NCBI RefSeq assembly: GCF_030382115.1
Contig: NZ_JAUDRJ010000003.1
Coordinates: 3,904,989-3,965,144, forward strand
Reading direction: 5' to 3'
DNA from: Nostoc sp. GT001
Lineage (GTDB): Bacteria > Cyanobacteriota > Cyanobacteriia > Cyanobacteriales > Nostocaceae
DNA: 60,156 bases
Below the pieces are notes generated by a model, which was not told the DNA's origin, ran no database searches, and was given only the letters and a program-made list of their open reading frames with translations. This document shows, piece after piece, positions 25,901 through 33,741 of this stretch. The position numbers and the translations under genes were made by a program. The number at the start of each line of letters is the position of its first letter. Position 1 is the stretch's first letter.

Positions 25901-26936
25901 CTGCTCCCCTGCTCCCCGCTCCCCTACCTCCCTGCTGTGCTAACCAAGTCATCAACCACCCGCAAATGCCAATAGCTAACCCCAACGGTGCGATATCTAC
26001 CTTGGTAACAAAAATCGCCCGCACCAACAATATTATTAAAGAATAAATAATTACAGCGGCAGGTAAACTAATACTTAGCTTACGGCGATCATCGCTGACA
26101 GTATGAGGCTGTTGGAAAAGATTGTGATAAACAGTAATGATAGTTGTGGCGATCGTTGCCAGATAAACAGCAATTAAAGGAAATCCTTTTAACTGCCAAC
26201 CCCAATGCAAATAACTCAGCCCTAGAATATTTACCAGAGGTAATTTGCCAGGATGTAAATTGGTAAAAATAGTCCGATTTTTGGAGAGTAAAACAGTTAT
26301 AGCAGTCAGGGTAGGACAGGCGATCGCAACTACAATCCAATCCACAGGATTTTGCCACAATTTAAAGCTATCCATTGCCCAAAAATTCACTGGAACCAAC
26401 AAAAGAGTGGCAATCAGCAATGTCTGAGCCGTCAATCTGAGGTTATTTTGCCTAGTTGCCCAAAAGCTTAATCCCCAAAAACTCAAAGTATAAGCAAATA
26501 AAACCCCGTACTGTCCAGCAGCGGGAAACCTTGCCCATTGACTAGCAGCCAGTACCCCAGAAGATACGACTACCAGGAAAACCCCTAGAAAAAGTAGCCA
26601 ACGGACACTAAGTTCTGCTCCCAAGGACTGCAACATTGTGCCGATGAAGTTGGGTTTAGCTGGTTTTTGTTGTAGTTGTTTACCGCTACTAGATTGTAAA
26701 GCTGCGATGGGCAACTGCTGCACGGGGTCGGAAGTTGCAAATACTACCTTTGTTTGAGCTTCAGCTTGAGGTTGCAACACCACCGCACACACCAGAAACT
26801 CTCGGCATAACTGCCTGACTTGGGCATCAGATATTAGACCTAAACGCAGCCATATATCCAGTCCTTCTAATAACTGAGGATGGGAAGATGGTAGTCTGAT
26901 TTCAATTTTTAGCGGGCGCTCAAGGGGCGATGACAT
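22992..26936 (-). CDS. Giant polytopic membrane protein of unknown function
   Basis: 1314 aa. The first ~100 residues are soluble and start with an acidic, Leu-rich segment (HPQLLEGLDIWLRLGLISDAQVRQLCREF). The rest is more than 30 hydrophobic helices in tandem, resembling the DUF2157/DUF2339-like many-helix proteins seen in cyanobacteria. Around residues 332-360 a Gly/Arg/Ser/Pro-rich loop is encoded by spacer-type repeat DNA, in frame. No transport or catalytic motif was identified. It is monocistronic with a long AT-rich upstream region. Confidence 0.7.
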   Translation of the reverse strand: MSSPLERPLKIEIRLPSSHPQLLEGLDIWLRLGLISDAQVRQLCREFLVCAVVLQPQAEAQTKVVFATSDPVQQLPIAALQSSSGKQLQQKPAKPNFIGTMLQSLGAELSVRWLLFLGVFLVVVSSGVLAASQWARFPAAGQYGVLFAYTLSFWGLSFWATRQNNLRLTAQTLLIATLLLVPVNFWAMDSFKLWQNPVDWIVVAIACPTLTAITVLLSKNRTIFTNLHPGKLPLVNILGLSYLHWGWQLKGFPLIAVYLATIATTIITVYHNLFQQPHTVSDDRRKLSISLPAAVIIYSLIILLVRAIFVTKVDIAPLGLAIGICGWLMTWLAQQGGRGAGSRGAGEVTLIFPSSPSSLLLWERLGAILLFLGWVVSVVNYPWQAIAVSGLGLWFVGSRLQRYSLKRDFAGVFVIGLETILLGWRLVPDNLQKLVIATSTQLTNSQNQPWALLGIALFPYVILMVALTDNLYRRQKRELAKFGELLTLLFGTVLTTIAIVNPPLRSLNLLLSTATLAFVTQRRSPSSLPLVYLTHIMGMLTFCFTINWLFPSLSQQVWASILLALMVAEWRFSLQEGLWQRSAWDIGLGLAAASFFLLWMNAESSWYGITDNRSDWGVLWLVTPLALTGVANAAIIERRITSRYLSVLAVIIAQLLTLQLPGIRLIGLAVGAGLMFANTRYLRNQVSAVITEGFVLSFIGALLWTGVPGLPRLAAAGWFVVGAIATLSLWLARTLRRRSVTTVLNRRGNELAIIYAAASNKWAIALCSVELLSLTLHSVLIYQGFTTSGFLFLIATVITLAAIVYRSWREPTNWAFYSIGWCLELLIAQVLGLGEHSIVRIAFANIALGLITQLVGEWWRRRHQLERLPSSLHILPLIYGAFSVLLRLNTFTEWTGLYSLGVALIIIGVGRRHESFKPLLYLGIIGVSISAYELLFYQMSQASGGALGDGLIAMSTLGASIMYAYRILSPRLVSYLHLTPQELKRIAHIHWVWSSCLLMAAIPLPIAVNRLVGLGTGVFLIRYAIFQGRNLRTSPSILGRITIAEMWVYLGLLEVASMRIYWRETAVGRFWAGPLVPWNGAIACVVAYFLYILPWESWGWSKRPWQQAAYITPLIILWETRLQTYPITLVLAAGFYIFLAKVGENIRFTYISVALIDWALYRWFDSLRLTDTLWYVTPIGFSLLYIAQVDTQLKLPQYKTSRHILRVLGSGLICGWAILFHQNAAWIPGILSLIAIFAGLALRVRAFLYIGTATFLITTIYQSVIFSLQYSFLKWVVGLLVGILLIYIAANFETRRAQITSLIRSAIDEFQSWE
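25857..25940. repeat. GGGGAGCAGGGG spacer-type repeat inside a coding region
   Basis: CCCCTGCTCCCCTGCTCCCC and its neighbours, normally found between genes (20140-20175, 39510-39555, 60060-60110), interrupt the giant membrane protein gene without breaking its frame. They add a Gly/Arg/Ser/Pro loop between two helices. Confidence 0.7.
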
Positions 26937-27048
26937 AAGCGGCAGCAGTACAAGTATATACTTAAATTATTTGTTTAATTAAAGTATATTTTTGCTCTCA
27001 CTGTGTAACTTATAAGGCTAATTGATATTAATTTTTAACCCAATACAG

Positions 27049-27090
27049 TTCAGATAAACCCAAAACCCTGATGTAGAGACGCGATTTATC
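27049..27090 (+). repeat. Dispersed repeat, second copy
   Basis: TTCAGATAAACCCAAAA followed by GTAGAGACGCGATTTATC matches the reverse complement of 18165-18214. Confidence 0.65.
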
Positions 27091-27193
27091 ATGTATTGAT
27101 TTTTGACCTACAAGCGATATTCAAATGCCAACTGTCTGCTTTGAGTTTCCAGCTTGCAGTCTCCCAACCCCTAGATATGCCCGTGTACTTAGT

Positions 27194-28786
27194 TTAATTA
27201 GATTTTGTTATTTTCCAGAGAAAGTCTTCTACCTGCTGTAACTTTGAGTTATAAACTTTTTCAACTCCAGCTTTTAAGAAATCAGACGGCTCGAACAAGA
27301 ACAAAAATATGTCGCTAAAGCCATTAGTAATCTCTGGCAACTGATTTTTTCCTACAATTTGAAATTTCGCTTTTGGATCGATTAAGTTACTAAGTACTTG
27401 TAGCGGTGGAATAATATTATCCTCATCACTAATTAAAAGCGGTTTCTTTCCTTGATTAACAATATTAGCGATTTTCGGATATTCTTGGTATTTATCAGGG
27501 AATTGGTTCCACCAAATCTGCGCTTGAGAGTGAACCATGCAAGATACAACTTCGCCCATAATCACCATAAACGCTACAAGCGACCAAAACTTTTTTTGCC
27601 AAGCTTTAGTAGAAATAGACGCGATCTTAGTTGTAAATAGGTAAGCCACAGCTAACTGTATACCTAAAACTGAAGGAAGTGTATATCGACTAGTCGCAAA
27701 TCGTTTTTGAAATACGAAATCTGTTATCAGTAAAGGAACCCCTAAAGATCCAATCAAGGTTAAGACAAATAACCAAACTTTTTTAGAGGTTATTCGACAC
27801 ACAACATAAATTGAGTAACTGATTAAAGCTAAAATAATTAAAATAAAAGGAATTAAGATAAACTTCAGTTTTTCAGGATCGTTAGGACTAGTACCTAAAT
27901 CAAGAAAAGCACGACTAAAGATGCCAGCCCACCTTGTAGCTGACATAAATAATGTTTGTTTAGTATTCGCCCAAGTGACTGCTTCTGGCTGAGGATTGGT
28001 AATAATAATCCAAATCCAAGGTACAAAACTTATAAACCCCGTAAGCAATGATAGCAGATAGTAAATCGATGTTTTACTCAATCGAAAGCGTTCGATTGTA
28101 ATTACATAAATTCCCTGTGCAAAAGCAACCAAGGTAAAAAATAGATGAGTATAAAACCCTATTGATAATGTTGCTACATAAATGCACCAACTAACTTTTG
28201 TTTGAAGGCGTATGGCTCGCAGCAGTGCTACGCTCGACATTAAGATGGCTACTATCCCTAAACTGTACGATCGCGCTTCTTGTGCATACACGATATGAAT
28301 AGGTGAAATGGCTACTAACCCGATGGCTATCCACCCAACTAGTGAAGACTCAAATAATTCTTGACATAGCCAATAAAGACAAGGAAAGGTAAGCAGACTA
28401 ATAAATGCCGAAAAACTTCTGATCGCTGCTATAGAATTGCCAAAGCACTCTACCCAAAACCTGGTCATCAAGATATATAGTGGCAATATCTGTGAGTCTT
28501 CTAAAATCAGCCCTTTAATTGTATCAATTACATTTTTTTCAGGATTAGGATACTGGTATTTATGTAAATCTTCTATGCCAATCAAACGACCATTACTTAA
28601 TTGCGTTTTTATTTCCAACAGCTGATAGCCAGATATGCGTAATGATGACAAAACTTCATCACCCCAATAAATTTTTTTGTCAATATTGACGAAACGAAAA
28701 AACACACCTATTACTAATAGGATGATAATTAAAAAGCGTAACCAATATTTAGAAATAGTCCATTTCTGTGATAATTGCTTTTTCAT
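27194..28786 (-). CDS. GT39/ArnT-like membrane glycosyltransferase
   Basis: 530 aa from the ATG at 28784-28786 (MKKQLSQKWTISKYW). The frame extends 34 codons further upstream, but an AGGAGA 11 bases before this ATG and the membrane start support the shorter form. It has about 11-12 hydrophobic helices. The first external loop has YWGDEVLSS with the acidic pair typical of lipid-linked-sugar transferases (PMT/ArnT superfamily), and AQEARSYSLG follows later. Such enzymes move a sugar from a polyprenyl donor to lipid or protein at the outer face of the plasma membrane. Acceptor and donor are unknown. Confidence 0.75.
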   Translation of the reverse strand: MKKQLSQKWTISKYWLRFLIIILLVIGVFFRFVNIDKKIYWGDEVLSSLRISGYQLLEIKTQLSNGRLIGIEDLHKYQYPNPEKNVIDTIKGLILEDSQILPLYILMTRFWVECFGNSIAAIRSFSAFISLLTFPCLYWLCQELFESSLVGWIAIGLVAISPIHIVYAQEARSYSLGIVAILMSSVALLRAIRLQTKVSWCIYVATLSIGFYTHLFFTLVAFAQGIYVITIERFRLSKTSIYYLLSLLTGFISFVPWIWIIITNPQPEAVTWANTKQTLFMSATRWAGIFSRAFLDLGTSPNDPEKLKFILIPFILIILALISYSIYVVCRITSKKVWLFVLTLIGSLGVPLLITDFVFQKRFATSRYTLPSVLGIQLAVAYLFTTKIASISTKAWQKKFWSLVAFMVIMGEVVSCMVHSQAQIWWNQFPDKYQEYPKIANIVNQGKKPLLISDEDNIIPPLQVLSNLIDPKAKFQIVGKNQLPEITNGFSDIFLFLFEPSDFLKAGVEKVYNSKLQQVEDFLWKITKSN

Positions 28787-29134
28787 ATAGTTTTTAATCT
28801 CCTCAGAAAATATTATTATAAATACGTCTGTGAGTAGCAAAGAATATGGTTGCCCCACAGTATCCGGCATCCGTAGCTTGCTTGTCACCTCTGTTAAGAA
28901 GCTTGTTAATCTGTGTTGCGAATTTTAATTTGCCCTTGCCTGGACTAAATCGACCTTGTTCCAGCAGTCTAAAATCTGGTGAGCGCATACTACGGTAAAT
29001 CGATTGATTTATAGTATGATATTTGAAATTGCGATCGCTTCCTTTGGTATGTAGCCATTAAGCGCAAGCAACATATCTAAAGTAAACGGACGAATGCGAA
29101 CACCGCCCGATCGATCAAACTATGGAGAATTGAG
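28787..29134. other. Intergenic between divergent genes
   Basis: 348 bp. Minus-strand frames exist but show no recognisable protein. A HIP1 site lies at about 29032-29039. A good ribosome-site region (GGAGAATTGAG) precedes the dioxygenase start. Confidence 0.4.
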
Positions 29135-30103
29135 ATGAGCAACAAACACATTGAAGTCAAACAGGTAGCAGGTTTCATCGGTGCCGAAATCAGCGGCGTA
29201 GATTTGTCGCGTCCTTTGCACGATGATGCAGTCAAAGAAATTCGTCAAGCGCTATTGAAGTGGAAAGTCGTGTTCTTTCGCGGTCAAAACATCGATCATG
29301 CGGCGCAGATTGCCTTCACGGCTCGTTTCGGCGAAGTGACTTACGCACATCCCCACGAAGATGAGCCGATTGCAGGTTTCTCAGAAATCCTGCCCATTGA
29401 CCGTAGCCGTTACGAGCGGCGCAATGGTCTACGCCGTTCCAGCTACGAGAGCCGTTGGCACACCGATGTCACAGCAGTTGTCAACCCACCTGCGGCGTCA
29501 ATTTTACGTGCGGTTAATGTCCCTAGTTTCGGTGGTGACACACAATGGACAAATTTAGTTGCAGCTTATGAGGGTCTATCAGCACCCCTGCGGGCGTTGG
29601 CAGACACATTAAAAGCCGAACATCGCTTCAATGCGCGTTTGAATTTCCCCAGCAACAGCAAGATTGCCCAGCGTATCGCAGCCAATCCCCTGGTTTCAAT
29701 CCACCCAGTAGTAAGGGTTCATCCTGAGACTGGTGAACGCGCATTGTACGTCAACCCTGGCTTCACCTCGCACATTCTTGACGTATCACGACAAGAGAGC
29801 GATCTGCTGCTTGAGTTATTCTTCAACCAGATTACCAAGCCCGCCTACACCACCCGCTTCCGCTGGAATAACGGTGACATTGCCTTCTGGGACAACCGCG
29901 CCACCTCCCATTTGGCCCCTCAAGACTTGGATCATCTGGAAGTCGAGCGCGTCCTCTATCGCACCACCATCACGGGCGATGTTCCAGTTGGGCCCGATGG
30001 TTTCCGATCGCAAGTGGTTGAAGGTGAGGCGTTCAATAGCGAACTACCAACTGTATTGAAGAACAAAACTGAGAAGCAAGAAGCAGTAGCAGCGCTTTCA
30101 TAA
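29135..30103 (+). CDS. TauD/TfdA-family Fe(II)/2-oxoglutarate dioxygenase
   Basis: 322 aa. The metal triad is His109-x-Asp111 (RWHTDVT) with distal His259 (NRATSHLAP), and the 2-oxoglutarate Arg lies at about 272-276 (ERVLYRTTI). It has the VVFFRGQ strand typical of TauD. Family members hydroxylate taurine, alkylsulfonates, sulfate esters or aryloxyacids to release sulfur or carbon. The gene is richer in G+C than its surroundings (many GCC/CGC codons), suggesting acquisition from another bacterial group. No transport genes adjoin it, so the substrate is open. Confidence 0.85.
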   Translation: MSNKHIEVKQVAGFIGAEISGVDLSRPLHDDAVKEIRQALLKWKVVFFRGQNIDHAAQIAFTARFGEVTYAHPHEDEPIAGFSEILPIDRSRYERRNGLRRSSYESRWHTDVTAVVNPPAASILRAVNVPSFGGDTQWTNLVAAYEGLSAPLRALADTLKAEHRFNARLNFPSNSKIAQRIAANPLVSIHPVVRVHPETGERALYVNPGFTSHILDVSRQESDLLLELFFNQITKPAYTTRFRWNNGDIAFWDNRATSHLAPQDLDHLEVERVLYRTTITGDVPVGPDGFRSQVVEGEAFNSELPTVLKNKTEKQEAVAALS

Positions 30104-30122
30104 GCTACAGAGTGGTAGACAA

Positions 30123-30143
30123 GGGCTGCGCTGTTCGTAGCCC
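30123..30143 (+). terminator. Hairpin after the dioxygenase gene
   Basis: GGGCTGCG pairs with CGTAGCCC (one G-U) around a 5-base loop, 19 bases after the stop. A T-rich run (ATTTTTTT) follows about 18 bases later. Confidence 0.5.
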
Positions 30144-30266
30144 AGTTTACCTACTGAAATTTTTTTAGGCAGTTTTTTACCGATATAGTTGGTTATAAGT
30201 TGGTATCTTTGGTACTATTTTACCTAGCATCAATTTTATGGAAGAAACCCTTCAAACGCCTTTTCT

Positions 30267-31061
30267 ATGAAAAGAAGACAAATTTTTGGCTTCCTGGGTA
30301 TAGCGATCGCCAGCTTGCTGCTAGCAATTGGTTTACCGTTGGTTCCTCCTTCTCCTGTAATAGCACAGTCGAACACCAGCATACTCGTGTCCGCAGCCGC
30401 CAGCTTAAAAGAGGCACTAGAAGAAATTAAGCCTTTATACCAACAAAGTAAATCAAATATCAATATTAATTATAATTTTGGAGCCTCTGGTGCATTGCAG
30501 CAACAGATTGAGCAAGGTGCGCCAGCGGATATCTTTATTTCTGCTGGTAAAAAACAAGTGGATGCTTTGGAACAAAAAGGACTATTGCTATCAGGTAGCC
30601 GTACTAACCTGGCAAATAACCGTCTAGTCTTGATTGTGGCTCAGGATGTTGTTGGCATCAATAGCTTCTACAATTTAACAGATAGTAAGATTAAAAAAAT
30701 TGCGATCGGTGAACCCAGAAGCGTACCCGCTAGTCAATATGGCGAGCAAGTCTTGAAGAAATTGAAACTTTACGATCGCCTCAAGTCAAAATTGGTCTTT
30801 GCTAACAATGTGCGTCAAGTTTTAGCAGCAGTAGAAAGTGGTAACGCCGAAGCAGGTTTAGTTTATGCCACTGATGCCAAAATTTCCAACAAGGTAAAAG
30901 TCGCAGTTGCCGCTGATGATAAATTTCACTCGCCGATTGTCTATCCGCTAGCAATAATTAAAAGCAGTAAAAATCCTTCTGCTGCCAAAGAATTTGTCCA
31001 GTTTCTATCTGGCAGTGAAGCCAAAACTGTACTCAAAAAATATGGGTTTATTGTGCGTTAA
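30267..31061 (+). CDS. modA: Molybdate-binding periplasmic protein
   Basis: 264 aa. The signal peptide (~1-33) ends near VIAQS. The mature protein begins ILVSAAASLKEALEEI, the ModA anion-binding strand, followed by YNFGASGALQQQIEQGAPADIF and later SVPASQYG and EAGLVYATDA, all characteristic. It delivers molybdate or tungstate to the ModBC importer. The permease and ATPase genes are not adjacent, so it is an unlinked modA. It is convergent with the peroxiredoxin gene and followed by a shared hairpin. Confidence 0.9.
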   Translation: MKRRQIFGFLGIAIASLLLAIGLPLVPPSPVIAQSNTSILVSAAASLKEALEEIKPLYQQSKSNININYNFGASGALQQQIEQGAPADIFISAGKKQVDALEQKGLLLSGSRTNLANNRLVLIVAQDVVGINSFYNLTDSKIKKIAIGEPRSVPASQYGEQVLKKLKLYDRLKSKLVFANNVRQVLAAVESGNAEAGLVYATDAKISNKVKVAVAADDKFHSPIVYPLAIIKSSKNPSAAKEFVQFLSGSEAKTVLKKYGFIVR

Positions 31062-31064
31062 AAC

Positions 31065-31082
31065 AAGGGGCTTACGCCCCTT
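31065..31082. terminator. Perfect 7-bp hairpin between convergent genes
   Basis: AAGGGGC (31065-31071), loop TTAC, GCCCCTT (31076-31082). It lies 4 bases after the modA stop and 17 before the peroxiredoxin stop. Confidence 0.6.
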
Positions 31083-31099
31083 ATCTGATTAATTGAAGT

Positions 31100-31657
31100 T
31101 TAAGAAGTTCTGGACTGTAATTTTTCTAGTCGTGCCAGCACTTCTGAACTGTGAATAGTTGGGTTTACTTTGACAAAAGTCTCGCGCAAGACGCCTTGAG
31201 GATCGATGATGAAACTGTGGCGCATAGATAAAAAGCCGAGCCACGAACCGTAAGCTTTACTCACTGAACCATCAGTGTCAGCCAACAGCGGGAATTTTAG
31301 TCCCTCTGAATCACAAAATTTGGCGTGAGAATCAATGTCATCGGCACTAACACCAATAATTTGAGTATTTTTTTCAAGGTATTGGGGTAAGTCTTGCTGA
31401 AAACGACGAGCCTCTATAGTACAACCAGACGTGAAGTCTTTAGGATAAAAGTACAGGACTAGCCATTTACCGCGCAAGTCAGAGAGGGAAATTTTGCCAT
31501 CACCTGTGTTAGTTGGCAAAGTAAACTCTGGTGCGGGTTGATTAATTGCCGGAAGTGTACCACCCATAGCATTAGCAGTAGGGGTAAAATTCAGCCAGCT
31601 GATGACAGAAATACAGCTGGCAAATAATATGCTTAAAAAAGTGCGGCGGGAAATCAT
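31100..31657 (-). CDS. PrxQ/Bcp-type peroxiredoxin, exported
   Basis: 185 aa from ATG 31655-31657. A start ten codons earlier is possible, but MISRRTFLS at the later one matches a Tat-like signal. The peroxidatic Cys lies in KDFTSGCTIEARRF. The partner Cys five residues on, found in many PrxQ proteins, is Arg here. Another Cys (HAKFCDSEGLKFPLL) could resolve the intermediate instead. It removes peroxides using thioredoxin electrons, probably in the lumen or periplasm. It is downstream of sipA on the same strand after ~57 bp. Confidence 0.85.
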   Translation of the reverse strand: MISRRTFLSILFASCISVISWLNFTPTANAMGGTLPAINQPAPEFTLPTNTGDGKISLSDLRGKWLVLYFYPKDFTSGCTIEARRFQQDLPQYLEKNTQIIGVSADDIDSHAKFCDSEGLKFPLLADTDGSVSKAYGSWLGFLSMRHSFIIDPQGVLRETFVKVNPTIHSSEVLARLEKLQSRTS

Positions 31658-31714
31658 GGTGTAAACCAGAATCACAACTTTACACAAGTTTACAATTCTT
31701 GGTTGCGAGAAATC

Positions 31715-31957
31715 TTATTCTAAGTGAGATTCGGCAGGGGTATCTGTGCTTTCGATATATTGACTATCTAGGAGAAAGACCCCCCTAGCAAAGCGAATCC
31801 CCCAATATCCACCGGGTCTGCGGTCAATGACTATACCTTCTTCACCAATGTGAATTACATTGGGAGGGCGCAACATGGGCATAGGTTCAGCAGTTTTGAC
31901 GTAGGCTGGTAGCGCCACAACACGGACTTTACTACCAATTGCGAATTCTTTCGACAT
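31715..31957 (-). CDS. sipA: NblS-interacting regulator SipA (DUF3148)
   Basis: 80 aa from the ATG at 31955-31957 (MSKEFAIGSKVRVVALPAYV), the usual family start; the frame is open 13 codons further up. The compact beta protein with MPMLRPPNVIHIGEEGIV and GGYWGIRFARGVFLL matches the cyanobacterial Ssl3451/SipA family. In Synechococcus SipA binds the ATP-binding domain of NblS and stimulates its kinase output (established). NblS is encoded 15 kb away in this window. Plausible operon with the peroxiredoxin gene. Confidence 0.88.
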   Translation of the reverse strand: MSKEFAIGSKVRVVALPAYVKTAEPMPMLRPPNVIHIGEEGIVIDRRPGGYWGIRFARGVFLLDSQYIESTDTPAESHLE

Positions 31958-32173
31958 GTTAATCAAGCTAGGAGTTTTGATTAACTCATAACTCAAAACG
32001 ATCTTGAAAGTCTACTAAATTGAACTCAGAACTCAGCACGGGCTAAACCCTAGCTATCCGCTAACAGCACTCAAAATAGGGAAAGGGAAAGGGGATGAAG
32101 TTTTTCCCCTTTCCGCATCTTCTGCAAGAAGTCTGTTAATTTTTAACTATAGAAAACGGGGTTGCATATTTGC

Positions 32174-32264
32174 GGGATGATTTTACTATTTTTGTGGGAT
32201 GGGCATCTTGCCCGTCTCTTCTATTTACGGGCGGGCAGGATGCGCAACCCACAAGAATCATCCC
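32174..32264. repeat. Inverted-repeat element (91 bp)
   Basis: GGGATGATT (32174-32182) and AATCATCCC (32256-32264) bracket TTGTGGG...CCCACAA and GGGCATCTTGCCCG/GCGGGCAGGATGC arms. The interior resembles the core of the family A element at 43327-43449. No clear target duplication was seen. Confidence 0.6.
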
Positions 32265-32269
32265 TTAAT

Positions 32270-32788
32270 TCAGCAACGCCTAGAAAACAATGCCTGAACA
32301 TCAGTCAAGGGTAAGTGCCAAAGTAACTCTGGTTGCCAAGTATCTGGGTCAAAGTGAGAGTGACAACCGCGTTGGTATGCTTGCCAAAGTCTGTCCCAGG
32401 TAAATTGTTGTCGAGAATTTAAGTTTTTATGGATGACTCGCAACAGTCCTAGTCCCAGCATCAAGTTAGTTATGCTAAATTTTGTTCCTAATAAAAATGC
32501 CTGTACTTCTGCTTCACCAATGAAGTCTGTGCCATAGCCTGTGAGAACGTGAACCCCGTCATGGAGTTGTTTACGGCGGCTACCTGTAGTAAAGGGTTTT
32601 AAATTGTGTTCATTGAGGAAGTCTGCCCAAGTTCTGCCAAAAGTGCCAGTAGGGAGGAAACGCAATTTCTCTATTTCCACAATTTGGGGAACATCTCGCC
32701 CCTGCGCTTGTGCGATGCGATCGAGTACATCTAAAACCTGTTGCAGACGAGGAGCGGAATTTGGGGAAGCCGCAAAGGGTTGCATCAT
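32270..32788 (-). CDS. Coq4-like protein
   Basis: 172 aa. The Coq4 signature HDxxHx(11)E is present as His76-Asp77, His80 and Glu92, preceded by GRTWADFLNEHNLKP. In eukaryotes and some bacteria Coq4 organises or decarboxylates in ubiquinone synthesis. Cyanobacteria make plastoquinone, so the role here may differ. It is soluble and of usual length for bacterial members. No neighbouring quinone genes. Confidence 0.75.
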   Translation of the reverse strand: MMQPFAASPNSAPRLQQVLDVLDRIAQAQGRDVPQIVEIEKLRFLPTGTFGRTWADFLNEHNLKPFTTGSRRKQLHDGVHVLTGYGTDFIGEAEVQAFLLGTKFSITNLMLGLGLLRVIHKNLNSRQQFTWDRLWQAYQRGCHSHFDPDTWQPELLWHLPLTDVQALFSRRC

Positions 32789-32858
32789 AATCTATCTATT
32801 TTGGGATTGAGATGGGCGAGTACTGCCCACCCCAGAATTATTATTTTTTGAAAGATGA

Positions 32859-33377
32859 TTATTGAGGATTGCCTTGTTGACGGCGTGATGGAGCATTTTG
32901 ACGAAATTGCTCCAATTTTTGACGCTGTTCCGGGGTTAAGACTGCTTGAATCTGTTGTTTCTCAGACTCGCGGATTTGCCGCATTTGGGTTTTTTGGGCT
33001 TCAGTTAGATTTAAGTCACCAAAACCACCCTTTCCTCGACGTTGGCCGGGTTGGCGTTGACCTTGACCTGTTTGCCCTTGAGCCTTACGCGCTTGCCACT
33101 CAGCCCGACGTGCTTGTTTTGCTGCCTCTAATTTTGCTTTTTGTTCTGGGGTCAAAACTGCTTCAAATTTGGCGCGGCTATCGCGGCGAATCGTCTGAAT
33201 TTGGGCTTTTTGGGTATCTGTTAGACCCAACTCTTTCCACGGACCTCTTTCTTTTTGTGGAGTTTGTGCAAGTAACAGGGGTGAAGGAGAGGCTGTTTGA
33301 GCGTGAACAGCAAAGGAGGTTGCGGTTAAAGTGAGAGCGATGGCGGAAGCAACTAGCGATAATGCTTTGAGTTTCAT
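32859..33377 (-). CDS. Spy/CpxP-like exported chaperone-type protein
   Basis: 172 aa from ATG 33375-33377 (MKLKALSLVASAIALTLTAT), which gives a clean signal peptide cleaved after VHAQ. A start 14 codons upstream is less likely. The mature part has two LT(D/E)xQKxQ motifs (LGLTDTQKAQIQTIR and LNLTEAQKTQMRQIR), each followed by VLTPEQ(K/R), in a helical Gln/Arg-rich protein. These are the LTxxQ repeats of periplasmic stress proteins. It is divergent from a two-component system, which may regulate it. Confidence 0.8.
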   Translation of the reverse strand: MKLKALSLVASAIALTLTATSFAVHAQTASPSPLLLAQTPQKERGPWKELGLTDTQKAQIQTIRRDSRAKFEAVLTPEQKAKLEAAKQARRAEWQARKAQGQTGQGQRQPGQRRGKGGFGDLNLTEAQKTQMRQIRESEKQQIQAVLTPEQRQKLEQFRQNAPSRRQQGNPQ

Positions 33378-33496
33378 TACTTTTCTTGTGGGTTTTTCCT
33401 GGTTGGATGCCACCATCATAAGAACTTATCTTCAGCTGTTACATGAGGAGAAAGTCATGGTTATACCCATGACTTTAGTCATGATTGACAATAGAT

Positions 33497-33543
33497 AGTT
33501 AAAAGTTAGAAGTTAGAAGTTAGGAGTTAGGAGTTAGGAGTTA
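33497..33543. repeat. Short tandem repeat (GTTAGGAG/AAGTTAGA)
   Basis: Six to seven 7-8 bp units of AGTTAGA/AGTTAGG type in the divergent spacer upstream of the two-component genes. Confidence 0.75.
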
Positions 33544-33681
33544 TAAATTATGAAAATTTTGATTATGATGATTTTATAAGTCATTAGTTAGCTGATTAAC
33601 TAACTGTTTTGTTCTTTGAATTTACTTTTGATTTTTTACTCAGTGAAAATTGTAAGCAGTGAAATATCTGCTAAATTTTTA

Positions 33682-33730
33682 ATTCATAACTCATAACTCA
33701 TAACTCACAACTCATAACTCATAACTGGAG
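33682..33730. repeat. Short tandem repeat ending in a ribosome-binding site
   Basis: ATAACTC/CATAACT units are followed directly by GGAG (33727-33730), 11 bases before the kinase ATG at 33742. A similar repeat-GGAGC-GCGACT arrangement precedes the gene at 56731. Confidence 0.75.
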
Positions 33731-33741
33731 CAACGCGACTC

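Noticed and set aside
28787..28988. Minus-strand frames before the GT39-type gene, including a 34-codon upstream extension
   Set aside because: No similarity to the family, and a good start with ribosome site exists at 28786.
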